Positions 13,303 through 25,760 of a DNA stretch of 64,000 nucleotides are shown here, piece by piece (position 1 is the stretch's first letter; every line of letters starts with the position of its first letter). The notes below the pieces were generated by a model. The model was not told the origin of the DNA and ran no database searches. It saw only the letters and a program-made list of their open reading frames with translations. The stretch comes from Dolomedes plantarius (Eukaryota; Arthropoda; Arachnida; Araneae; Dolomedidae). The DNA lies in NCBI GenBank assembly GCA_907164885.2, contig OU015492.1, forward strand, positions 192,885,977-192,949,976, in the 5' to 3' direction. The translations under genes were made by a program, and so were the position numbers.

Positions 13303-13679
13303 TGTCTAAAATATAGTCACTCGACTAAAATCGTATGAGAAGTATCAATCTTCACTCACAGAGACAACAACAATAGTGAGGACAGCTTTTAGTAAAAATA
13401 ATTTAAATTCATTAGCTACTATAACAACTGGAATAAACACTTAACGCGTACGAGATTACGGGCACACAACGGCAGAGGGTAGTGAAGGCCAAGTACCTGA
13501 AATTGCGTTGGCCGTGCTCTTTTATGTCCACACGTTTAGTGTACTTCCAATCAGCGATGTGGACAGTGGCAGCTTCTTCAATGCGAATTTCGCATACGCA
13601 TGGAAGTGAAGAAGTCTACCAGGAATAAATACTATGGAGGTGAGCTTCTTGCTCGTTGGTAAATACATGACGAGCCACA
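13303..13679 (-). mobile_element. Solo LTR with 6-bp target duplication
   Basis: The segment runs TGTCTAAAATATAG to GACGAGCCACA, giving TGT...ACA termini. It is flanked by ACTAAA on both sides (13297-13302 and 13680-13685), a perfect duplication. On the minus strand CATAAAAGAG near 13525 looks like a TATA box, so the promoter points left. GC content is higher than in the flanks. No internal region or second LTR is present, as expected after LTR-LTR recombination. The superfamily (Gypsy or BEL) cannot be told. Confidence 0.65.
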
Positions 13680-13750
13680 ACTAAATTTTGCTTAAAAACA
13701 AACTCTAAAATCAAATCTTTAACTTTTAAAACGGTAAACTTAATTACTTA

Positions 13751-13951
<201 letters not shown>

Positions 13952-14249
13952 GATAATATTACTAACTACCTATAATCGCCCATTCTATGTTTCATCTCTG
14001 TCCTGGTAACCCCTCCTTCTTGTCTTGGCGTAAACGCTTCGCCTTCCCACATACTAACTTCCTCCTCCAATTCCGGCAACCTCTCTGACCTAATTCTATT
14101 TTGGCGCTCTTTGCGGGAGAGGCTGGACTGGCTCGAAGCGAGTAAGATGTGTTGCTTTACTGTTTAATAAATTAGTTTGTTCCTGAAGCGGATTTTAATA
14201 TTTTCCGGCCACGATGTAAGCTACCACTTCATGAGATGTCCATCCGGAC

Positions 14250-14253
<4 letters not shown>
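13952..14253. other. GC-richer unclassified segment
   Basis: Composition is higher in GC than the surroundings. AATAAATT near 14166 and the following GTTCCTGAAGCGG resemble LTR 3' ends in general style, but no termini or duplications could be fixed. No frame is recognised. Confidence 0.25.

Positions 14254-14313
<60 letters not shown>
14254..14313. repeat. (TA)n microsatellite
   Basis: TA tract of about 60 bp. Confidence 0.92.
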
Positions 14314-14314
<1 letters not shown>

Positions 14315-14857
14315 CTATGCAATACCACGACCAGCTAAGCCGATGGAGACAGGAAACACGCTAGAAATCGGCCGGCCGTGATAATACATCGCATGGTTAT
14401 TTCTACATGGTTATTTCTATAGATACTTCGTTTAGATCAGTTCCTGCATTATAATTCGTCGCACATAGCATCCAGGATATATTCTCCCCAAACTAGCCTT
14501 TCATGCCCCAATCACACAGAAACACGCCATAACATACAACAAACTTCCTTATTTTCGTCCTAAGAATTACATGTTGGTTAGATAACGACAATCCCAGAAG
14601 TGTATACTTCTACAGGACCCAAGGACTTTTATAGACTGCTTGAGATCACTAGTCATGGGATCTTGAATACGAATAATAATTGGCTAGCTATGACTCTTGT
14701 GTCAGAGGTTACGTGATATATGCGCGATTATTTGTGATTTTGGAAGTGACGCTACGGGATTCGTTGTCTTTAAAATCAGGAAAGAAATTAACTGAAACAC
14801 CCAAGGAAATTAAGAAGAAACTAGAATTTGAAAAGAGTATAGGGGTTTTTATGTTAT
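14314..14857. other. Unclassified stretch
   Basis: An open plus-strand frame from 14680 has no recognisable domain and runs into the Tigger terminus. Confidence 0.4.
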
Positions 14858-15450
14858 ATATATATATATATACAGTAAAATTTTTTTATAAGAACACCGA
14901 TTATAAAAACATATCGCTTAAAAGAACGAAATTATTAGTTCCCGGCCGATTGTCATGTGTAATGATGGATACAAAATCCGGTTATAATAACATCGTTAAT
15001 AAGAACATATCTCTTATAAGAACATGTTAATTGTGAACGGACGAGAAGTAGTAGTACGTTGTTCTTCAACCATTTTACCCATTTATCGAAAAAAAACCCA
15101 ACTCTCACGAAGTCATTCGACTGTGGTTAATCCTCATAAAGTAGGGGTTCTCAGAAAATGTGTTCCTCCAGAAAACCGCCAAGGAAACAAAGCTTGCCAA
15201 GAAAAGAGGGCCACCACCCATACCCCTAGTGACTGAGACATAATGATCGGAAGTACTGACCCCGCAAAGCAAGTCCCCAAAACCTCCACCTACCATTGGA
15301 GTCCGACAATTAAAATTTATGAGGTCTGGAAACAACCCAGACGGCAACAGAAGTTCCAGACTGGTGACGAGAAGTAAGAGGGCAAGACATTTGCAACCCT
15401 TTCTACAGCTAGCAAAAGTCATCACAGACTGTACCTCCACATATTCGATG

Positions 15451-17744
15451 ATGAGTGCAAAACGTAAAACTTTTACGGTTGCAGAAAAAATTCACATAAT
15501 TTCCAGATTAGAAAACGGTGAAAAATTGAAGCATTTGCCAGAGAATTAAAGATGAGTCATGCCACGATTTCAAATATTTTTAAAAATAGAGAAAAAATAA
15601 AAGAGGAATTTGAAAAAGATCGGACTAAAATTATGAAACTTCAAAAAATTCCTCATGCTGACATTGAAGAAGCCTTTTTGCAATGGTTTAAGATTCAAAG
15701 GAGTGCCAACATTCCCCTAAGCAGACCGATTTTGCAAGCAAAAGCAAATGAATTTCAGAAGCTCTGTAAAAAATATCATTTCGTTTGTTCAACTTCGTGA
15801 ATCCAGATTGTTCGGGAGAGGCATTCCATTGTGTTCGGGAGAATCAGAGGAGAATCGAAGGCCGTGCCACCAAGAGTTTCTGATAACTGGCTTAAGGGGG
15901 CTCACAACCTTTGAAACTTCAAAAAATCGATTTTTGGTTTTTGCTATATTCTGATTTTTGGTACATTTCTGAACAATATGCAAAAAACCGCATTAAAAAA
16001 TTTGCATTCTTTCTCGAGTTATGAGAGTTTATGTAAAGCTCACTCTGTTGCCATAGCCATGTTATTCCAACTTGAACTTCAGTTTTCTCAAATATGTGAA
16101 TTTTTGGATTGCGCGCACTGTTACTCCCAAACTATGTGTGCTAGACACACAAAATTTTTATCAGATTTGTATTATAAGCTTCTTTACACACTAAAACCAG
16201 AAAAGTAAAAAAAAATTTGTAAAAAAATTTTTTACACTTGAAAATGTTTTAAAAAATTGCTAAATTTAAATTTTTTTTAAATTTTATGTAAATTTTTCAA
16301 TTTAAACTATATTTTTTCCATATTTTCTGGTTTTATTTTCTGGTGTCCATATTTTCTGGTTTCCATATTTTCTGGTTAAATTAAACTTGAGTGTATTATT
16401 AATTTAATTTGACCAAAAAATAGTTTCTGTACGCATATTTCTTAATTTTATGATGCGCGAAACATCCAATGATTTTTTTTCCCTTTTTAGTAATGTGTAC
16501 ATTTAAAAATAAAATCTAAAAATTATTTATGGCTTTAGAAGTTCTATTTTTGTATAAAATATAACTGGAGACTTGTAATTTTGATATAAAACAAAAAATT
16601 ATTTATATATATTAATATTATTGTAGTTTCAGTAGCTCGATTTTGATCAAGTTTAGGGTCATTTCCCAGTAGTCAAAGGTTGTGAGCCCCCTTAAAACCG
16701 TTTGGACTACGTTAAGAGAAGGCTATGGAGACGATGAAATCTTCAACGCTGATGAAACTGGCCTATTTTTATAGAATTACACCGGATAGGACATTGCGTT
16801 TGAAACACGAAAACTGCAGTGGTGGTAAGCTTTCAAAAGAAAGGATAACAGTTATGGTTGCTGCAGATTTAACTGGAACTGAAAAATTGAAGCTTTTAGT
16901 GATCGGGAAATACAAAAATATCGAAGGTATTTAAAAATATAAAATCGTTGCCAGTTGATTATAATTCTAATTCTAAAGCTTAGAGGACAGGAGATATCTT
17001 TGAAAACTGGTTATGGATGTGGGACCAAGAACTTATTAAGCAAAAAAGAAAATTCTTCTTATTGTGGACAATTGCCCCGTCCACCCTCCGGTTAAAGGTC
17101 TTCATGCCATTAAATTAATTTTTCTTCCTCCCAACACAACCTCCGTATTACAACCGATGGACCAAGGTGCCATTAAGTCCTTTAAAGTTCATTACAGGAA
17201 GAACTTGATTCTACAGATCATGGACGATATTGAAAATAGGAAAGAACCGAAGATTTCAATACTGGACGCTAACATCATGCTAGAAAAGGCTTGGAATAAT
17301 GTTAAACCTGCAACGATTTCGAAATGTTTCCGGCATGCTGGTTTTCTTAGGGGTGAAAATCCTTCCATTTTTCAAATTCAAGACGCTATTGATGAATCGC
17401 TTCAAGACTGGGCTCAAGATTTGCCAACTGAACAAGATTCACTTCAGGAATATGCAGACATAGATTTGGCTCTTGCAACTCATGGGAATGTAACGGATGA
17501 AGATATTGTTGTAGGCGTAAATGCAGAGATTTTTAGCAGCGATTATGATATTGACAACAGTGCCAGTTCAGAAGATCATTTGAACGACTTTTCTTGCCAG
17601 AGTTTAGAAGAAATGTTTTCAGCAATCAATACTGTTAATAAATTTTTAGCTTGCAATGACGATTTTGTGAAGGGTCTAATAAAAAAAGGCTGTCAAAAAA
17701 CTTGCGATAACCAAAATTTTTTTTTATTTACGAAAGAGAACTAG
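15451..17744 (+). pseudogene. Tigger/pogo-type transposase, frameshifted and interrupted
   Basis: The start ATG at 15451 gives SAKRKTFTVAEKIHIISRLE, the CENP-B/Psq-type HTH. A frameshift near 15525 leads into MSHATISNIFKNREKIKEEF and the second HTH region (DIEEAFLQWFKIQRSANIPL). After SDNWL a TTAA MITE intervenes. The DDE domain resumes at KTVWTTLREGYGDD with IFNADETGL (first Asp), GGKLSKERITV, LLIVDNCPVHP (second Asp) and NTTSVLQPMDQG (third Asp), with 30 residues between the last two. An acidic C-terminal region ends at TAG 17742-17744. All three catalytic Asp codons survive, but at least three frameshifts or stops and the insertion disable the gene. Confidence 0.9.
15896..16691. mobile_element. 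TTAA-targeted MITE inside the Tigger transposase
   Basis: The ends are perfect 19-bp inverted repeats (GGGGGCTCACAACCTTTGA at 15896-15914 and its complement at 16673-16691) flanked by TTAA on both sides (15892-15895, 16692-16695). TTAA duplication is the mark of piggyBac and Kolobok superfamilies; the G-rich start favours Kolobok, but this is a guess. A TATTTTCTGG motif is repeated near 16319-16376. No transposase is recognised; a 76-codon frame at 15978-16208 is unassigned. Confidence 0.88.
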
Positions 17745-18099
17745 ACAAACAAATATTACTGACTATTTTTCAGCAAATCAGTAAACATTTTAAAACAAAA
17801 TATTGGATTATGTGTGTACATTCATAATAGCTACATTTTTCTTTTTAACATTTTCAGAACTATGTTTTTTAAAATTTTTCAAATACATATTTATATGAAA
17901 ATAAGCAGTGTGTTTTTCCCTGATTGAACTTGAACCTTTTAATCCTTTTTTGAACGTCATGTTTCAGGTGTAAATAGAAATTATGTGACAATGAATTTAG
18001 TATTTCCTTCAGTTTTAAGTTATCTATCGGATATAAAAACTATCGATTATAAGAACTAGTTTTTAAAGTCCCCTGGATGTTCTTATAAACGATTTGTAC

Positions 18100-18101
<2 letters not shown>

Positions 18102-18134
<33 letters not shown>
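18102..18134. repeat. (TA)n microsatellite at the Tigger right end
   Basis: Short TA tract adjoining the right terminus of the Tigger element. Confidence 0.9.
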
Positions 18135-18138
<4 letters not shown>

Positions 18139-19158
18139 CACATGTTTAGCAAATTATGTTGTTGTCCGAGGGCTTGAACGTCAAACAGGAAATCAGTGAA
18201 GAAATATAAATATAATCATCACTGACATTAAGCGTCAAATAATGAAAAAGTCATCCAAAAAAAATCGAAATAAAAAGTAAAAATAATTATGGAAATAAAA
18301 AATAATAAAATTTTATTTGATTACAAAATATTAAATCAAAATGACACGTCGATTATTCAACACAATAAAATTAAATAATCATAGAAAGACAAAAATAAAT
18401 AATGAGAAGGCAAAGAGATTAAAAAAACTGAGAGATAGTATAGATTTACCTGATTAAGAAAATTCCAAGTGTGTGTTAATCAGACATAATACAATCTATG
18501 TGTAGGAGATCATTCTCAAAATTCTGGTGAAATTTCTGCAACAACTTTTAACCAAATTGTACATGGAAGTGTTTATTTACTATTCATGACATACATTCAG
18601 TAAATTTCTCTAATAATTCACCATTAGCACAGGATGCGTAGTTAAAACTTAGGAACAAATTAAAGAGATTAAAGATATATTAATATTGTTGTCAAGTGGC
18701 ATCAGCCCAAGCGTTGCCGAATTAAATAAAACTTTTTAAAGTTCAAAATTAATGAACACTGACACTTCTTTCTAATTTGAATTTCTGTCGCTAGAACAGT
18801 GAGTTGATGGCATTAATTATTTTAAATAATCATATTTTTTATGTGAAATGTAAAGGAACTTAGTTAGCTGTAAACAAGCCTATCCAAATAATCTTATGAT
18901 AAGGATTTGCTGAAACAGTAAATAAGAGAAACAGAGACTGGATCTAAAATGACAAAAAAATTCTAATTATTTCTACCAGAATTACTTCTGAACTTTAAGG
19001 AGATTAGTTGTAGCATATGTAAAACATTCTTTATAATGAAACAGAAAAGAGTGAAAAATGATTATTTGTTTGCTATATACAATTTAATTAAATATGATAA
19101 TTGAATATGCTAATTAAATGATGCTAATTGAATAATGTATTAGAAGGTATTTAAATCA
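18135..19158. other. AT-rich stretch without recognisable feature
   Basis: No long frame or repeat is visible. Confidence 0.5.
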
Positions 19159-19427
19159 ATTAAAATAGACTTCCTCAGTATGTTTTACAAGGAGAGCACG
19201 GAAAAAGTCCTTAACGTATTTTAAGATTAGATGTTCACTTCTATAAGTTGTTGAAGATCCTGGTGTATTTTGACAGTAACTTTAACATATCTGAATTAAA
19301 ATAGACGTGCACAGTCTATTTTACAAGGAGAGCACGGAAAAAGCAATTAACGTAGTTTAAGATTTGTTGATCACTTCTATAAATTGTTGAAGATCCTGGT
19401 GTATTTTGACAGTAACTTTAACATATC
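19159..19427. repeat. Two-copy tandem repeat, ~135-bp unit
   Basis: Units 19159-19293 and 19294-19427 share ACAAGGAGAGCACGGAAAAA and the block from TTGAAGATCCTGGTGTATTT through AACATATC. They differ at scattered positions, so the duplication is not very recent. Confidence 0.88.
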
Positions 19428-19801
19428 ACAATAAAAATGTACATATGTACATTTCAATACACATATTACAAATTGAAAACAGATATAATTTTGACAGAAA
19501 AATGTAGTATTTTAAAAGAGCAGCTATTTTTCCTCTTAAATTAAAATCCTGTACAAAATTACATATTTATTCACTGAAATATTTCAAAAGAGATATATCT
19601 TAGGTAATATCAATAGCATATGAAAATTTAAAAAATATTTTAAGTGAGTAACAATCAGTCAAAAGCTGGATTTTAACGAAAAATAGTGTTATATAAAAGT
19701 TCCGTATTAAATTTATTAAGTTTAAAACAAAATGTTTCAAGCCATATATTTTATTCTAATTTGAGGTTTGAAACTAAATACACAGTGTATGAAAATTTAA
19801 A

Positions 19802-20176
19802 TTGTACTTTCATTTATTAGAAGGGTGTTATTACATAAAGACAGATGTTTCAGAAATGCATATCTTTTCAATATTTAGAAAACCTCCATTATCTGTTATT
19901 AGTTTCGAGATCAATAAACCATATCTAGGAGAAACTGATTTCCAATTAAAAACGCATTATCTAATCGATTTCAGTCGTGATGAACTTTTGAATTTCTTTG
20001 TAATTTACATAAAAGATCTATCTCAGCATTTTCAGCAATTAAACTGGATTTATACTTCAGAATTTGAGAAATTCTTTGATCCGTCATTCAATATTCTTCC
20101 GATGACATTGATTTCTTTCAAAAAATTGGGCTTATTACTAGCGCGTTCGAAAATGCTAAAAACAAAATTATTGTAG
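19802..20176 (+). CDS. Unrecognised 124-codon open frame
   Basis: An ATG-started frame (MYFHLLEGCYYIKTDVSEMH) of mixed, non-repetitive composition with several aromatic residues; no signal peptide, transmembrane segment or known motif is seen. The region is AT-rich and has no neighbouring coding evidence. It may be chance or an eroded TE gene. Confidence 0.18.
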   Translation: MYFHLLEGCYYIKTDVSEMHIFSIFRKPPLSVISFEINKPYLGETDFQLKTHYLIDFSRDELLNFFVIYIKDLSQHFQQLNWIYTSEFEKFFDPSFNILPMTLISFKKLGLLLARSKMLKTKLL

Positions 20177-20571
20177 TTTATGACATAATGTAGCTCTTCA
20201 AGCAGCAAATGTGGAGGCGGTAAAATATATGATTGAGACGTTATACATTATAACGCAACCACAATATTTTGCATTGTTATGGAAACTCAAAATTGCAGTA
20301 TCCTGATTTTCATTTAAGACAGAACGTTTACATAAGATCTATTAATGGAACGTTTACAGAACCCCTACTAAGATAAAACGTTTACAAAATTTGGAGCTAC
20401 GTCTCGTCACAGGCACTTTTAAGACAACACTAATTAGTACACTGTTGAAATTTAGAGATGAAAATGTTTAATGAAGTCCAAATTTGAAAAGATAATTAGA
20501 ATTCGTCAGATGTCTAAAGTTTTTACTTTAAATGACGAAATATGAAGTTTTAAGACGCAGCAAGGATGTAT

Positions 20572-20749
20572 CCAATGGGCTCTAACAGTTGGTTTCATTT
20601 GGTTTGGAGCGCTACGGTCAACTTTTGATACACGAGGGCTAAATAGACCGGGACCTACTGTTTAAAGCCAATTCCGAACGGCTGCAAACATCCATGCCCA
20701 GAGTGGGATTCGAACCCACAGACTCTGGTACCGAATGCCAACGCCCTTG
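20572..20749 (-). mobile_element. tRNA-derived SINE, minus strand
   Basis: On the minus strand a perfect T arm, GTGGG-TTCGAAT-CCCAC, contains the Pol III B box GGTTCGAATCC (20706-20716). Upstream is a degenerate anticodon and D region; downstream CTCTGGGCATGGATGTTTGC starts a GC-richer body that runs to about 20572. This layout (tRNA head plus unrelated body) is that of a SINE. Its 3' tail and target duplications were not resolved. Confidence 0.6.
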
Positions 20750-20905
20750 AAATATGAACTGCACTTCGATCATCTCTATTACTGCCCTGTAATCCTTCTT
20801 AGCTTTGAAATATCATTTCTCGCCTAGATCTTTGTAAACCTGTAATAAAATCAGACTGTGACCCAGGAATTGTACTTTCCATAGCCATGGACACACTCCC
20901 ACACC

Positions 20906-20908
<3 letters not shown>

Positions 20909-20963
<55 letters not shown>
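20909..20963. repeat. (TA)n microsatellite
   Basis: TA tract preceded by a short CA-rich run. Confidence 0.92.
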
Positions 20964-20966
<3 letters not shown>

Positions 20967-21498
20967 ATATAAACAAATTTATGGAATGCATTGTGGCATG
21001 CACGGATGCATTATGTGATATGCATTGAACTTATAAAGTAGTTAGCATTTGAATTACAAAGACAATATTTGTATTGGTTCATAATGCAACCAAATGCTAT
21101 ATATCTACTTCATAAAATGCAGTTGAAAAACTAAATGCAGCAAAAAACTAAATTCATCTTTAAGAGCATCAAAACACTAAAAATAATAAGGTGAATGTAG
21201 TAACGAGAAAGATATAAGTACCTATTCAAGTGTGTAAATCTCAACTTTGCAGAACTAACAAAATATTATACGTTATTAGAAATTAAAGTTTAGTTTTTAA
21301 AACTGATATGTTATTTTAGAAAGCCATTTTCTATTTTTCCCTAAAAGCTTTGCCTCTTTGTAAAACAAAGTTATCAATTTATATGTGTAGATAACAACTA
21401 TTGAAAATATATTTTTGAAGGATTTCTTTGGAAATTTCCACTACCGAGTTTGAAGAACAAAGCCAAATATTAAAAAACTTGACATATTTCGCAGACGG

Positions 21499-21500
<2 letters not shown>
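20964..21500. other. AT-rich stretch without recognisable feature
   Basis: Nothing recognised. Confidence 0.5.

Positions 21501-21501
<1 letters not shown>

Positions 21502-21561
<60 letters not shown>
21502..21561. repeat. (TA)n microsatellite
   Basis: TA tract followed by GT/GGGT-rich low-complexity sequence to about 21665. Confidence 0.92.
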
Positions 21562-21563
<2 letters not shown>

Positions 21564-22017
21564 CATAACACAGATGCACACACAAACATGTGCATATATT
21601 TATCCATGTATATGGGTGGGTGGATAGATGTACGTGTGATGGTGGGTGTTTGAGTGTGGGTGTCTTTATATATGCGTAAAAAACATTTTGGGGCAAGTAT
21701 TGTTGTCCTACTCTTCAATTCAGTAAGTTATTTCCATCTTTCTAAATTTTAACTGCTTTCTTATCATGTATCACTATTCTGCTTTCTTATCATATATAAC
21801 TATTTTCATGTTATGTTGTGTGATAAACATTCAAGGACATTTGACTTTGAATACCATTTTTCCCAAATAAATGCTTATTATTCCATTTTCTCGAGCTTTA
21901 AAACTGCTTTAGGACCTTAATTTTACTGGAATATCTCTCAGAAAGATTATGTTTCTTTTATTATAGGTATAATGGCTGAAATACTTCACGGTATGTGAGT
22001 GTAGAAAAACAACCCGA

Positions 22018-22093
22018 ACAGCCATCACACAGATTTTAAGCCATCGACACAGATTTTAAACGATTACATCGACACAGATTTTAAGCCATCTTT
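22018..22093. repeat. Short tandem repeat around ACACAGATTTTAAGCCATC
   Basis: The motif CACAGATTTTAA(G/A)C occurs three times in about 75 bp. Confidence 0.75.
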
Positions 22094-22491
22094 TCATGAA
22101 TTCATGTTTTGCAAACCATGTAATTAAACATCCTGCCCGTCCATGGTTTTATACTGTTTTATTGATAGAGTACGAAATTACCTCTTCGTGATTAAATGTG
22201 AAACTGCTGAATGATAATAAGGCAATTAAATGTACTCAGTAATGCCCGACTTACGCAAACTCGGAATTACACTTTTTTTTTATTTTATCCTTTTTCTCCT
22301 TTTAAATCTTGAGATGAAATTTCCTTAAAAAACTTTAAATGGTGTCTGAAAGAAACCTTGTCCTTAAAAAAAATAATAATAAAAAAAAAATTTATTTTAA
22401 AAAAGGAAACAGAAGAAGATGTAAACATCGCCTGACACTGATCACATTGCTCGTGTGATAGAAGAAGTTGTCGATCTTGGCAGGCAATTTA

Positions 22492-23089
22492 GGCCGTCTG
22501 CACACGGAGCAACTCAAAAGAAACTGATAACTGACTCCAATCACAAACCAGTCCGTGATGAGTCGTAACCTATGTAATTGAATGGAGCCAAGCAACGGGG
22601 CAACTGGTTACAAACCCGTCAGCAACGCGTTTGTAATCAGTCGCAGGCAACTCAACGTGTCGAGTCGCCAGTTTCTCTTGCGTTGTGCGTGTTATTACAC
22701 AATCTACGTTACGGCCGCTCTTTTGGCAAGCTGCCAAATGATGTATACGAGAGTCACGTGACTTCTGCCTAGCGATAAAATTAAATTCTAACTTTTTTTG
22801 TTGTATGGAATATGTGCGCCCATATGTAAAGTCCATTTTTAAACGATTGATCAAAGACAATCTATTTTGACAATTTTTTAAAATAAATTAATTTCTGTTA
22901 ATAATTTAACTAAAAAATGCCCTGAATAATGATGTTCTTCCTTCCATGACAGGTCGCAAACTATTGATTTGAATCACTTTTGAGTCGGCCCGTGTGCGGA
23001 GCCGCATCACTAACCAGTTTGCAACCGATTAGCAATTTCAGTCGTTAACCAGTTCAGTTTCCTTTGAGTCGCTCCGTATGAAGATGGCC
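22492..23089. mobile_element. PIF/Harbinger-like MITE
   Basis: The left terminus GGCCGTCTGCACACGGAGCA and the right terminus (reverse complement GGCCATCTTCATACGGAGCG) are imperfect inverted repeats that continue through ACTCAAA(A/G)GAAACTG. Both ends are flanked by TTA (22489-22491, 23090-23092), the 3-bp target typical of PIF/Harbinger. Internal sequence is rich in CAACTGGTT/AACCAGTT motifs on both sides, probably subterminal repeats. It has no transposase; short frames inside are incidental. Length is 598 bp. Confidence 0.75.
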
Positions 23090-23092
23090 TTA

Positions 23093-25434
23093 GATATGGA
23101 AGTCGATGGAGATAACGTCAATGAGCTGTTGGGTATCTTGAGGAACTAAGAGATGATCTCATAGAGATACTCAACCAAAGTATCACTTAAGAAATCCACA
23201 CTTCAAATCCAATTCTACAGCAAAACCTGGTGACAATTATGTACTTGACAGAAGGTCCCAGCGCAATTTAGAAAGGGTTACAGATTTTAGAGAATATAAA
23301 TTCTAATAAATATTGCATGATCACGATAAAGCAGGGAATAAAAAAAAGTTAGTCTCCTATGAAGTAATTCTTCGTGAAAAAAAGGCACTAATACGGCAGA
23401 CTACTTTATTGTATTTTTTTAAACCATCAACATAGTTTTTTATATCTTTTATATATGCATAATATTAATATCATATATTCATATTCATTGAATGCAATAT
23501 TTTAATTTTAATACATTTTTTGTTTAAACTTGTGTTTTTTCTAATTTCTTTGTCCCAATTAGAAGAAAATTATCTGTGTTTATCTGCAAAGTTATATCCC
23601 GACTCACGGGTTCTTTCTACGGTCCCATCTATTGTGTAACTTCGGGGTAATACTGTACATGATCTTTTAGTAGAAATTTTGTATTACACGAAATGAGGCG
23701 TCTTTTAATGAAATAGCCTTTTCCCTTAAAAATAAACTTTTAATGAATAAAAGTTTATTTTTAAATTAATACTTTTAACGTAGGAATACGTTTCTCAATA
23801 ACGGTCCTCCGGAAAGGAAAAATTTCAGCGTCATCGCGAGTTATAATTTTAGCAGCGCGCCAAACTCTGTCTGTATCGCTTGGGTAAGCATTAATCAGTT
23901 AAACAGAAAAGTGCCAAAATGATGAGGCGCTAAAGAAGTAAACAGCGATAACTAATCCTGCGTTAATAACCTGCGGTAGTTTCGTTAGAAGAGACTACCT
24001 GAAATATTTTTTTACATAATAATCTCGGCTAAAGGATTTTACCTACTTTATTAAAGTTTAATAGAATTCATTTTTGTGAGAAATCTGGTGACGTGTCCTA
24101 TGTCATTAATCGAATGCCTGCAACTTGGATCATCAACATCTTTACGTCGTCTAAAAACTTCTGATCACTTATGCAGTTTATATGGTGTTGCTCCATTTCG
24201 AAAGTTTAAATATCTCGATAACCAAAAAGCCAAGTTTACAGACGGATATTGCGTTTACATTTTATAAATGCAGAGTTGTTTATCCTATTTGATTATTAGT
24301 GTGATATTTCATTCACATAGTATTTATTGAATTTTAACACTTTGTCTCTAAATATATTCAGGATCGTAAATGCACAACTAATGAACGGGTCGCAGAAATT
24401 TTTGTCAAAATTAAAATAATTTCTGTCAATTAACTGTAGCAAAATTATCAAGGATTTTCCTCTAAGAATGTTAATGAAAGCCACAAAAAAAATATGCATG
24501 GGTAAAAAGTGTTTGCTCGAAAAGACTTTTATTTCATTACTTGCTTTATTAACATGGGAGTGCTGGGTTATCCGTAAAATGTGTGAATGGATTCAAAGAT
24601 TTTTGTAAAGTCATGGAATATTCTGTAGAAATAATCTACCTATGCTGGCGTTTTTAACTTTTCAATTTTTGGAGTGTGTTTTAATATCACTCCCTGCAAG
24701 TTCTAAATTGTAAAATGCGATAATATATCCCGTGAACGTTTAAGTTCTTTTTAAATAATTAAATAATAGATAATAAACAATAAATAATAAATAATACATT
24801 ATTAAAAAATCTGTATTGAATTATAGAGATTCTGTTGGGTTGGGTATTTAGAAAAAAAGCAAGATAAATGATAACGTGGTGGATTAACCAGTGTTCTCAA
24901 ATCTCTGGAAAAATCAATGAACTGGAGTTTTTTCTATATTTATCTATCGATTGATCCCCAGTTTTAGGGTTTTTCTTCTTCTTTTTTTTTTTGAACTAAA
25001 AAGTGTTGTGTGGAATCATGCATAGCATGCATGTTTTTTCTCTTGTAAATGCTATGGATGTTATAGTAAAATTATTCTTGTGCAGATCGTGGAAAAAGCG
25101 ATTATAAGGCCATCAAATCCCTACAAATATTAAAAATTGCTTTTAGTGTCATATGTAGTTTACAGTTTATTAACATAAATACTCTGTTCTATAGTTAAAT
25201 ACTTCTTTTTCACCACCCGAAATCGATCAAAATTTTATGATTTTTTTCAATCGCTCTCTAAACTAAGATAATGGAAACCATCTGAGTAAAATGTAATCAA
25301 AAACTTATAGAGATTTAGCACTTCTATCCTAACTTGGGTGTATATAATTTGAAGTGGCACTTTAATGAATTAGATTCAAACACAGTTCTAAATTAATTAA
25401 AATGTTTACTTAAACTTTGCACATAAATTTGCTT
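23093..25434. other. Long AT-rich stretch without recognisable gene
   Basis: Contains a perfect 17-bp hairpin at 23726-23764 and A/T-rich simple sequence near 24770. A 63-codon frame at 24076-24267 is unrecognised. Confidence 0.5.
23726..23764. repeat. Perfect 17-bp inverted repeat, 5-nt loop
   Basis: TTAAAAATAAACTTTTA, loop ATGAA, then its exact complement. It lacks a GC-rich stem and T run, so a terminator reading is not supported. Confidence 0.85.
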
Positions 25435-25760
25435 TTGAACATAACTACAACGTACTACTAGTACGAGTATATATAACATTCATGCAAGGGATATTATTCC
25501 CTTTATATATACTTTGCAAGAAAATACAGTTTGCAATACTCACAATACTTGAAAGTCAACCAGCAATGCTGCTACGTAAACTTTAGGCCACAGAAAGCTA
25601 AATAACTTTCGTCTAACACGAACTTGTGTAGGTTAGCATCAACCTAGCTAAGCACCCCGAGCTGCTGCTCGCAAGCTCCTTTCACTTCCTTTCGCTTCCT
25701 CAACACTTCTTCTATTTAATCTAGCTGCTTGGTATTTATACCAACCGCGTATGCCTTGAA
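25435..25760 (-). other. Possible LTR-like promoter segment
   Basis: On the minus strand GGTATAAATACC near 25736 looks like a TATA box and is followed by GC-richer sequence with GAAGCGAAAGGAAGTGAAAG. This resembles U3/R parts of arthropod LTRs, but I could not find TG...CA ends or a target duplication. Confidence 0.22.

Larger units (their letters stand above)
14873..18101 (+). mobile_element. Tigger/pogo DNA transposon, split by a TTAA MITE
   Basis: The left end is CAGTAAAATTTTTTTATAAG and the right end, reverse complemented, is CAGTACAAATCGTTTATAAG. Both lie in TA tracts and are followed by TATAAGAAC-type subterminal repeats. The plus strand encodes a CENP-B-type HTH plus DDE transposase (15451-17744). 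A 796-bp TTAA MITE is inserted at 15896. Without the MITE and one TTAA the element is about 2.43 kb, the usual size for autonomous Tigger elements, so it inserted as a full-length copy. A GC-richer 5' leader occupies 15105-15440. Confidence 0.88.

Noticed and set aside
15105..15440. Minus-strand 111-codon frame in the Tigger leader
   Set aside because: It lies in the GC-richer 5' leader of an element whose gene is on the plus strand, and it has no recognisable motif.
22392..22860. Frames of 64-96 codons on both strands
   Set aside because: They fall across a Harbinger-like MITE boundary and interior.
23726..23764. Transcription terminator hairpin
   Set aside because: AT-only stem in a eukaryotic context with no gene upstream.
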